Assembly: GCA_049653005.1 (NCBI GenBank)
Contig: JBASFL010000076.1
Coordinates: 1 to 64,000 of the forward strand
DNA: 64,000 nt
Direction of reading: 5' to 3'
Source: UBA2334 sp049653005
Lineage (GTDB): Bacteria > Pseudomonadota > Gammaproteobacteria > Burkholderiales > Burkholderiaceae_C
Each line of letters begins with the position of its first letter. Position 1 is the stretch's first letter. The notes below the pieces were generated by a model that saw only the letters and a program-made list of their open reading frames with translations, had not been told where the DNA came from and ran no database searches. The position numbers and the translations under genes were made by a program. Shown in pieces: positions 57,822 through 64,000 of this stretch.

Positions 57822-57995
57822 TCAGATTTGCACCATTTCGAAATCTTCCTTGCGGGCCGCGCACTCGGGACAGACCCAATTCATGGGCACATCGGCCCAC
57901 GCGGTGCCAGGGGCAATGCCGTCGTCGGGCGCGCCGGTCGCCTCATCGTAAATCCAGCCACAAATGAGGCACATCCAGGTCTTGAGATCGGTCAT
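57822..57995 (-). CDS. Rubredoxin
   Basis: A 57-residue rubredoxin, with Cys-Leu-Ile-Cys-Gly near residue 9, Tyr-Asp-Glu, Ile-Ala-Pro-Gly-Thr-Ala and Cys-Pro-Glu-Cys near residue 42. The C-terminus Asp-Phe-Glu-Met-Val-Gln-Ile resembles that of the rubredoxin at 5967 to 6131 (Phe-Asp-Met-Val-Glu-Ile). It is divergent from thiD (135 bases between starts) and upstream of pilG, likely in the same transcript. Confidence 0.95.
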   Translation of the reverse strand: MTDLKTWMCLICGWIYDEATGAPDDGIAPGTAWADVPMNWVCPECAARKEDFEMVQI

Positions 57996-58130
57996 GTCCA
58001 GCGATTTTCGTAGGTCTTAGAATGCGGCCCATTGTATAGACAGGCCCTGGCCGCAAACGGCTGCACCCCAGCCGGTTTGTCGCAGATCAGCAACTGGACT
58101 GGCAGCCCCAGCACCCACCCGGTTCGACGC

Positions 58131-59063
58131 ATGACGCATCCCCCCTCCCCCCCAGCCGACGACGCGTCCCCCCCAGTCGCCGAAGCCCCCCTGACCCTGC
58201 CGTGCGTGATGGCGTTCAACGCCAACGACCCCAGCGGCGCGGGTGGCCTCGCCGCCGACCTGACCACCATTGCCTCGGCCTCGGGCTACGGCCTGCCGGT
58301 GGTCACGGGCACCTACATCCGGGACACCTCTGAAATACGCGACCACATCGCGTTTGACGAAGAGGCCGTGGACGAACAGGCCCGCTGCGCCCTGGAAGAC
58401 GTGACCGTGGTGGCCTTCAAGGTGGGCTTTTTGGGCAGCCCCGACAACGTGGGCACCGTGGCCGAAATCGCCAGCGACTACCCCGAGGTGCCGCTGATCG
58501 CGTACATGGGCGATTTGTCCTGGTGGGACGACCTGTCGCGCGACACCTACCTGGACGCGGTGGAAGAACTGCTGCTGCCCCAGACCACCGTGCTGGTGGG
58601 TAACCACAGCAGCCTGTGCCGCTGGCTGCTGCCCGAATGGGAGGCCGACAAACCGCCCGGCCCCCGCGACGTGGCCCGTGCGGCGGCCGAACACGGTGTG
58701 TCTTACACCCTGGTGACCGGCTTCAACGCCGCCGACCAGTACCTGGAAAGCCATCTCGCCACCCCTGAAACCGTGCTGGCCACCGCCCGTTACGAGCGGT
58801 TCGAGGCCACCTTCACCGGGGCGGGCGACACGCTGAGCGCCGCGCTGGCCGCGCTGCTGGCCGCCGGGGCCGACCTGCAAACCGCCGTGGCCGAGGCGCT
58901 GACCTACCTCGACCAGTGCCTGGACGCCGGGTTTCAACCCGGCATGGGCCACGCCGTGCCCGACCGCCTGTTCTGGGCCCACGACGAAGACGAACCCGCC
59001 GAGGGCGAAACCGACGACACGCCCGGCACGCTCGACTTCCCGCTGGACAACACGCGGCACTGA
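58131..59063 (+). CDS. thiD: Hydroxymethylpyrimidine/phosphomethylpyrimidine kinase (ThiD)
   Basis: A 310-residue ThiD-like kinase of thiamine synthesis (PfkB-type fold). Ala-Asn-Asp-Pro-Ser-Gly-Ala-Gly-Gly-Leu near residue 31 and the anion hole Gly-Ala-Gly-Asp-Thr near residue 230 are intact. The N-terminal 20 residues and C-terminal Glu/Asp/Thr tail are longer than average. The ATG at 58131 begins the recognisable protein. Divergent from rubredoxin. Confidence 0.92.
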   Translation: MTHPPSPPADDASPPVAEAPLTLPCVMAFNANDPSGAGGLAADLTTIASASGYGLPVVTGTYIRDTSEIRDHIAFDEEAVDEQARCALEDVTVVAFKVGFLGSPDNVGTVAEIASDYPEVPLIAYMGDLSWWDDLSRDTYLDAVEELLLPQTTVLVGNHSSLCRWLLPEWEADKPPGPRDVARAAAEHGVSYTLVTGFNAADQYLESHLATPETVLATARYERFEATFTGAGDTLSAALAALLAAGADLQTAVAEALTYLDQCLDAGFQPGMGHAVPDRLFWAHDEDEPAEGETDDTPGTLDFPLDNTRH

Positions 59064-59070
59064 GGCCATT

Positions 59071-59122
59071 TTTCAAGCTTTTCAGGCACCCAGCGCTTGA
59101 CTGTATTCACAAGTTAGCTATT
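59071..59122 (+). repeat. Comamonadaceae-type intergenic repeat, copy 5
   Basis: A good copy: TTTCAAGCTTTTCAGGC, CCCAGCGCTTGACTGTATT and AGTTAGCTATT, filling most of the thiD-hemL gap. Confidence 0.75.
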
Positions 59123-59133
59123 CATTCAGAACC

Positions 59134-60438
59134 ATGACCACATCCCCCGACCGCAACCAGCAGCTGTTTGACCGCGCCAAAGCCCTGATTCCCGGCGGCG
59201 TCAACTCCCCCGTGCGGGCCTTCAAGGCCGTGGGGGGCACACCGCGCTTTGTGCAGCGGGCACAGGGCGCGTATTTCTGGGACGCCAACGGCAAACAGCA
59301 CATCGACTACATCGGTTCCTGGGGCCCCATGATCCTGGGCCACGGCCACCCCGCGGTGGTGGAAGCGGTGCAAAAAGCGCTGCTGGAAGGCTTCAGCTTC
59401 GGGGCCCCCACCGAACGCGAGGTGGAACTGGCCGAAGAAATCGTCAAGCTGGTGCCCAGCCTGGAAATGGTGCGACTGGTCAGCTCGGGCACTGAAGCGG
59501 GCATGAGCACCATCCGCTTGGCGCGCGGGGTCACGGGCCGCAAAACCATCGTCAAATTTGAAGGCTGCTACCACGGCCACGCCGATGCGCTGCTGGTCAA
59601 GGCCGGTTCGGGCCTGGCCACCTTTGGCAACCCCACCAGCGCCGGTGTGCCGCCCGAGGTGGTGCAGCACACGCTGGTGTTGCCCTACAACGACGTGCCC
59701 GCGCTGGAAGCCGCGTTTGCCCAACACGGCCCCGACGTGGCGTGCCTGATGATCGAGCCCATCGCGGGCAACATGAACTTTGTGCGCGCCAGTGTGCCCT
59801 TCATGACCCGCTGCCGCGAGCTGTGCACTCAACACGGCGCGCTGCTGGCGTTTGACGAGGTGATGACCGGCTTCCGTGTGGGCCTGGGCAGCGCCCAGGG
59901 CGTGTACGCCAGCCTGATTCCCGGCTTTGAGCCCGACCTGACCGTGATGGGCAAGGTCATTGGCGGCGGCATGCCGCTGGCGGCCTTTGGTGGCAAACGC
60001 GCCGTCATGGAGCAACTGGCCCCCCTGGGCGCGGTGTACCAGGCTGGCACGCTGAGCGGCAACCCGGTGGCCACGGCTTGTGGCTTGGCCACGCTGAAAG
60101 AAATCCAGAAACCCGGCTTTTTCGAGGCCCTCAGCGCCCGCACCCACAGCCTGACGGCGGGCCTGCAAGGCGCGGCCGATGCCGCCGGTGTGCCGTTTTG
60201 CACCGACAGCCAGGGTGGCATGTTTGGCTTTTTCCTGATGGACACGCTGCCGCAGAACTACGCCACGGTGATGACCACCAGCAACAGCCGCTTCAACACC
60301 TTCTTCCACGGCATGCTGGACCGTGGCGTGTACTTCGCCCCCGCGCTGTACGAGGCCGGTTTTGTGAGCGCGGCACACACCGCTGCCGACGTGCAAGCCA
60401 CTGTGGACGCGGCGGCCGAGGTGTTCAAAACCCTCTGA
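59134..60438 (+). CDS. hemL: Glutamate-1-semialdehyde 2,1-aminomutase
   Basis: A 434-residue PLP enzyme that makes 5-aminolevulinate, the first committed heme precursor in the C5 pathway. The catalytic Lys is in Gly-Lys-Val-Ile-Gly-Gly-Gly-Met-Pro; Gly-Gly-Val-Asn-Ser-Pro-Val-Arg and Ser-Ser-Gly-Thr-Glu-Ala are also present. Preceded by a repeat copy, 70 bases after thiD. Confidence 0.97.
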   Translation: MTTSPDRNQQLFDRAKALIPGGVNSPVRAFKAVGGTPRFVQRAQGAYFWDANGKQHIDYIGSWGPMILGHGHPAVVEAVQKALLEGFSFGAPTEREVELAEEIVKLVPSLEMVRLVSSGTEAGMSTIRLARGVTGRKTIVKFEGCYHGHADALLVKAGSGLATFGNPTSAGVPPEVVQHTLVLPYNDVPALEAAFAQHGPDVACLMIEPIAGNMNFVRASVPFMTRCRELCTQHGALLAFDEVMTGFRVGLGSAQGVYASLIPGFEPDLTVMGKVIGGGMPLAAFGGKRAVMEQLAPLGAVYQAGTLSGNPVATACGLATLKEIQKPGFFEALSARTHSLTAGLQGAADAAGVPFCTDSQGGMFGFFLMDTLPQNYATVMTTSNSRFNTFFHGMLDRGVYFAPALYEAGFVSAAHTAADVQATVDAAAEVFKTL

Positions 60439-60484
60439 CGCGGTTGAGGACCAAAGCCCCCCGCCTGCTTGTCAGGCCTGGGGG

Positions 60485-62206
60485 TCAGGCCATGGGGGTC
60501 AGGCCCCTGCGGTCCATGGCCACCAGCAGGTGGTCGCGCACCGACTTCAACAGCTTCAGCTCCGACTCGGACAACACCAAGCTGCCCGCCATCTGCCGGT
60601 CCACGTAAATGAGGCCGTGCACCGTGGCATGGCTGGCCAGGGGCAACAGCACAAACGTGCGCGCCCCCACTTTTTGCAAAAACCACGGGGGCAGGCGCTT
60701 GGCCACCACGGGGTCGCCTGCGTCGGCCACCAGGGCGTCTTTGGCGTTGATGCACAACACGCTGAACAAATCCTGGCTGCCCCCCAGCGGCACGTGAAAG
60801 GTCGCGGTGACCGCAGGGGCCCTCAGACCATTGCCTGCCCGGCCTTTCAGGTCGCCGTGCACCGGGTCGCGCAGGCACACGATGACGCGCTGCAAGCTCA
60901 GGGCTTCCACCAAGTCCACCATCATCTGCTCGATGACTTCTTCCAACGGGGCGGCGGATTCTGCGGCTTCTTTCAACCCATTGAGCGCATGGGCCAGGCC
61001 CTGGGTGATGCGGTCAGGGCCCTTGAGCGCCGGGGGCTTTTTGGTCTGAAACACGATGGCGTTGGCCGACGACGTGGCCACCACGCCGTTGGCATCGGGC
61101 TTGATGCCCAGAAACTCGGCCAACGTGGCCCACTGCTCCATGGCCAGTTCGCCCAGGGCCGGCAGTGACTCCGGGTCCACACGCAACACCACGCCCAGCG
61201 ATTCGCCAAACTGGCGCATGCACGCGTCGCGCGCCGCCACCAGCTCTTCGGGTTTGCCCACTTTGGGCAAAGCGTGCAGCGCCACCGACAGGTCGGACGA
61301 TGCGGTGCACAGCACCCGCATGTATTCCTCGTCGCCTGGCTCGCGTTCGGGGTCACTGGGGTACTGGCAGCGCAACTGGCTGGCCAAGGCATCGGGCCAG
61401 CCCCACTGGCGGGCCACCTCGCTGCCCAGTTCTTCCAGCGTCAGGCCAATCACTTCGCGGGCCGCTTTTTGCTTGATTTCGTGGATTTGCCGGTTGCTGG
61501 GGCCGGTGGGCTTGTCTTTCACCGCCCCGGTGTGCAGCGCGGCATTCGCCTCGGCCTGGCGTTGCAGGCTGGCCACAGCGTCGTCCGCTTTCTTTTTGAT
61601 GGTGCGTGCGTCTGCTGGGAAGTGCATGGCCACCAGCATTTGGCCCAGGTTCATGAACAGCGCCGTCAGGTACACCGATTCGGCGTGTTTGCGCGAATGG
61701 CACAGCTGCTGCGCCAGCAAGCCCGACAGCAGGGCCCGGCTGCACGCGTGGCGCACCGCCTCGCCGTCGCGCCCCTTGGGCACACGCTCGAACAACATGA
61801 GCGACGCGGCCAGCATGCCCACGCTTTCAAAACCCATCAGCGCCACCGCCCGCTGCATGCTGGTGATGCTGCCGCCCCCGGCAGAGCTGTAAAACGCGGC
61901 GTTGATGATGCGCAGCAGCTTGCCGGTCAAGGCCACGTCGCCCAGCACCAGGTCGGACAGCTGGTTCAGGTGCGCGCGGTCGGAACGGGTGATTTTCTGG
62001 ATGGTGCCGATGGAGTCTTTGAGCGACGGGAAGTCGGCTTGCTCAGAGATGCGCATCATCAGCCGGGCCAGGGCTTTGCGCCGCCGCTCCTCCTCGTCCA
62101 CCACCTCATCGCTGGCCTTGGTGGCATCGGTGGAGGGTGGGGCTGCGGCATCAACCGGCTGGGCAGTGGGGGTGGGCTCGGCGGTGGGATCGGGCACAGC
62201 GGTCAT
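60485..62206 (-). CDS. HDOD-domain signalling protein
   Basis: A 573-residue protein. Residues 1 to 40 are Pro/Ala/Thr-rich; an HDOD domain spans about 45 to 280 (Asp-Phe-Pro-Ser-Leu and Val-Ala-Leu-Met-Gly-Phe-Glu-Ser-Val-Gly). The middle is helical, and the C-terminal 170 residues are probably a GAF-like sensor. HDOD proteins lack HD metal ligands and act as scaffolds in signalling. The ATG at 62206 was chosen; upstream sequence is low complexity. It converges on hemL. Confidence 0.9.
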   Translation of the reverse strand: MTAVPDPTAEPTPTAQPVDAAAPPSTDATKASDEVVDEEERRRKALARLMMRISEQADFPSLKDSIGTIQKITRSDRAHLNQLSDLVLGDVALTGKLLRIINAAFYSSAGGGSITSMQRAVALMGFESVGMLAASLMLFERVPKGRDGEAVRHACSRALLSGLLAQQLCHSRKHAESVYLTALFMNLGQMLVAMHFPADARTIKKKADDAVASLQRQAEANAALHTGAVKDKPTGPSNRQIHEIKQKAAREVIGLTLEELGSEVARQWGWPDALASQLRCQYPSDPEREPGDEEYMRVLCTASSDLSVALHALPKVGKPEELVAARDACMRQFGESLGVVLRVDPESLPALGELAMEQWATLAEFLGIKPDANGVVATSSANAIVFQTKKPPALKGPDRITQGLAHALNGLKEAAESAAPLEEVIEQMMVDLVEALSLQRVIVCLRDPVHGDLKGRAGNGLRAPAVTATFHVPLGGSQDLFSVLCINAKDALVADAGDPVVAKRLPPWFLQKVGARTFVLLPLASHATVHGLIYVDRQMAGSLVLSESELKLLKSVRDHLLVAMDRRGLTPMA

Positions 62207-62317
62207 GGCCCCATGGTATTGCAAGGCTGCCGCAACCACCCCCCTGGCAAACACCCAGCAAGGCACCAAAATACTCCCAAGGGTACACTTGACCCACCGC
62301 CACCTCCACACCCCTTT

Positions 62318-62695
62318 GTGCCCCGCCTGCCCCTGCCCACCGTCTGCCTGATCGGTCTGCTGTGCGCCCTGATGCTGTTGCAGGGCTCGGTGGCGGCGGT
62401 GCATTTGCTGGCCCGGGCGGCCCACCACGGACACGCCCACGCCCCACACGACGGCCGCCATGGACCGGCAGCGCACCCCGCGCGGGCGCACAGCGAACAC
62501 ACCGCCCACGGCACCCATTCCCACAGCGACTGCGGCAGCCCGGGGCACTGCGTGGCAGCTGCCCAACCGGCATTGGCCACCCACACCCCCCACGGCTACG
62601 GGCGGTCAAGGCACGCGGCACCTGTGGCAAGCACACAACACTTCAGCAGCGCCACCCCCGAGCCGCCCGAACCCCGCCCCAGGCACACCGCCTGA
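62318..62695 (+). CDS. Small His-rich exported or membrane protein
   Basis: A possible 125-residue protein starting at GTG 62318. It has one hydrophobic helix (about residues 8 to 30) followed by a segment dense in His (His-Gly-His-Ala-His-Ala-Pro-His, and His-Ser-His-Ser-Asp-Cys-Gly) with two cysteines. That composition suggests a metal-binding periplasmic tail. No family recognised and the start is uncertain, so it may be shorter (an ATG lies at residue 18) or not a gene. Confidence 0.5.
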   Translation: MPRLPLPTVCLIGLLCALMLLQGSVAAVHLLARAAHHGHAHAPHDGRHGPAAHPARAHSEHTAHGTHSHSDCGSPGHCVAAAQPALATHTPHGYGRSRHAAPVASTQHFSSATPEPPEPRPRHTA

Positions 62696-62774
62696 CGCCA
62701 CCGTTTTCGCCTTCACGGCCACGCCCCTCCTTGTGCGGTGCTGGCCTGGGTTCACTTTTTTTCTGAGAGTTTTT

Positions 62775-63257
62775 ATGTTCCAACTGTCTGTTGCTGCCCT
62801 GAGCAGCCTGTGTGCCGCTGTGGTGTTGACCACCCCCGCTGCGCACGCCCAAAACCCACTGCCCGATGTGGGCAGTTACGCCGTCACCCAACGGCAGGCC
62901 ATTGCCGTCACACCAGTGGAGCATGCCCACCTGATGACCGAAATGAACGACTTCATGAAAGCCGTGCACGGCATCCACACCGCGCTGGCCGCCAAAGACT
63001 TCGGCACCGTGGCCACGCTGGCCACGGCCATGGGCCCCAAAGGCGGCAAACACGATGCCGTGGGCAAAGCCGTGCACGACAAACTGCCCAAAGACTGGTT
63101 TGCCCTGGCCAAGCCCACGCACCAGGCGTTCTTGGCTGTGGCGCAGGAAGCCGCCAGCCCCACGGCCAGCGTGGAATCGGTGGTGGGCAAACTGGCCACC
63201 ACCACCCAGCAGTGTGTGGCCTGCCACGCGGCTTTCAAGCTGACGGTGGCACCGTAA
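62775..63257 (+). CDS. Cytochrome c'-like monoheme protein
   Basis: A 160-residue exported protein with a signal peptide (Pro-Ala-Ala-His-Ala-Gln) and a four-helix pattern ending in one heme motif, Cys-Val-Ala-Cys-His, near the C-terminus, as in cytochrome c' and c556. Such proteins bind NO or transfer electrons. The ATG at 62775 gives the normal signal peptide. It lies 79 bases after the His-rich gene and ends before a strong terminator. Confidence 0.85.
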   Translation: MFQLSVAALSSLCAAVVLTTPAAHAQNPLPDVGSYAVTQRQAIAVTPVEHAHLMTEMNDFMKAVHGIHTALAAKDFGTVATLATAMGPKGGKHDAVGKAVHDKLPKDWFALAKPTHQAFLAVAQEAASPTASVESVVGKLATTTQQCVACHAAFKLTVAP

Positions 63258-63304
63258 CCCCGAGCCTGCGCAAGATGGATTGATCCGTTCGGCACGCCCC
63301 AAAC

Positions 63305-63338
63305 AAAAAGGCCCTTGCCAACCGGCAAGGGCCTTTTT
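63305..63338. terminator. Bidirectional intrinsic terminator
   Basis: AAAAAGGCCCTTGCC, loop AACC and the exact complement: a 15-bp stem with A-tract on one side and T-tract on the other, between the convergent cytochrome c' and purH genes. Confidence 0.9.
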
Positions 63339-63359
63339 CATTCAGTCAACCGCCAACGC

Positions 63360-64000
63360 TCAGTGGCGGAAGTGGCGCACGCCGCTGTACACCATGGCCA
63401 CGCCGCGTTCGTTGGCCGCGTCGATCACCTCTTGGTCGCGCATGCTGCCGCCGGGCTGGATGACGCAGGTGGCACCTGCGTCCACCACCACATCGAGACC
63501 GTCGCGGAAGGGGAAAAACGCGTCGCTGGCCACGGCGGTGCCCGCCAGCGACAAACCGGCGGCCTGGGCCTTGATGCTGGCAATGCGGGCCGAGTCGAGG
63601 CGGCTCATCTGGCCCGCGCCCACGCCCATGGTCATGCCGTTGGCGCAGAACACGATGGCGTTGCTTTTCACGTAAGTGGCCACTTTCCAGGCAAACAGCA
63701 GGTCTTGCAGTTGCTGTTCGGTGGGTTGCACCTTGGTCACGACTTTCAGGTCGGCCAGGGTGAGTTCGTGGTTGTCGGCGGTTTGCATCAGCAGGCCCGA
63801 ACCCACGCGTTTCACGTCCACGGCATTGCGGCCTTGGTCCCAGGCGGTGGGGCCACCTGCGGGCAAAGCGATTTGCAACACGCGCACATTCACCTTTGGT
63901 TTCATCACGGCCAGTGCTTCGGGCGTGAAGCCGGGGGCCATCAGCACCTCGACAAACTGCTTGGACACTTGCTGCGCCGCCGCCTCGTCCACCACGCGGT
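63360..64000 (-). CDS. purH: Bifunctional purine synthesis protein PurH (C-terminal part)
   Basis: The C-terminal 212 codons of PurH, the AICAR formyltransferase/IMP cyclohydrolase of purine synthesis; the gene continues beyond the right edge. Landmarks of the transformylase domain are Lys-Ser-Asn-Ala-Ile-Val-Phe, Gly-Ala-Gly-Gln-Met-Ser-Arg, Ala-Ser-Asp-Ala-Phe-Phe-Pro-Phe and Ile-Gln-Pro-Gly-Gly-Ser. It ends in Phe-Arg-His, the usual PurH terminus. Confidence 0.97.
   Translation of the reverse strand, partial: RVVDEAAAQQVSKQFVEVLMAPGFTPEALAVMKPKVNVRVLQIALPAGGPTAWDQGRNAVDVKRVGSGLLMQTADNHELTLADLKVVTKVQPTEQQLQDLLFAWKVATYVKSNAIVFCANGMTMGVGAGQMSRLDSARIASIKAQAAGLSLAGTAVASDAFFPFRDGLDVVVDAGATCVIQPGGSMRDQEVIDAANERGVAMVYSGVRHFRH

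Noticed and set aside
60457..60484. Hairpin between hemL and the HDOD gene
   Set aside because: The stem is imperfect with no T-tract, so a terminator cannot be claimed.

Overview
The window looks like chromosomal DNA from a high-GC betaproteobacterium of the order Burkholderiales, most likely family Comamonadaceae. The evidence is the very GC-rich, C-ending codon use, the pil-chp chemosensory and yqgE-ruvX-pyrR-pyrB-pyrX gene orders, and a degenerate intergenic repeat (core AGCGCTTG...AGCTAT) that I associate with that family. I saw no rRNA or tRNA genes, insertion sequences or CRISPR arrays. Gene density is very high, 4-base start/stop overlaps are common, and no gene-free stretch exceeds about 200 bases. 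The two ends cut a lipoprotein gene (left) and purH (right).

Region 1 to 20.5 kb is envelope redox and signalling. It starts with a thioredoxin-DUF4266-DUF3570-ApbE operon divergent from dsbD. A shp-dhc-cytochrome b operon follows (SHP is an oxygen-binding cytochrome), next to a Crp-like gene and a PepSY-response regulator-histidine kinase operon. Then come a CDF metal exporter, a second PepSY-cytochrome b561 pair, an HD-GYP protein with a second two-component pair, and a third (OmpR/EnvZ-like) pair divergent from three small exported proteins. Four promoters share an 11-bp-phased direct repeat of the QseB/PmrA type, which suggests one small regulon.

Region 20.5 to 38.3 kb is almost entirely on the minus strand and has a metal theme, probably copper. 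It holds a TonB-dependent receptor, its own ExbB-ExbD-TonB, a membrane-anchored CobN-like chelatase, a second ExbB-like channel and a DUF2149 protein, then the MbnP/MbnH copper pair and an outer-membrane barrel. Upstream are two PCu(A)C chaperones, a SCO protein, a Spy-like protein, a Crp-family regulator and, scattered through, four DUF2946 proteins. This is the most unusual part of the window: a HmuSUV-like module linked to periplasmic copper handling.

Region 38.4 to 64 kb is more conventional. It contains a GGDEF/EAL protein; the operon yqgE-ruvX-pyrR-pyrB-pyrX-plsC-aroK (pyrX is a dihydroorotase homologue lacking its metal-binding HxH); a photolyase; and the type IV pilus chemosensory operon rubredoxin-pilG-pilH-pilI-pilJ-chpA, whose 2038-residue kinase carries hexanucleotide-repeat Glu-Pro linkers. 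After these come thiD, hemL, an HDOD protein, a His-rich small protein, a cytochrome c'-like protein and the end of purH.
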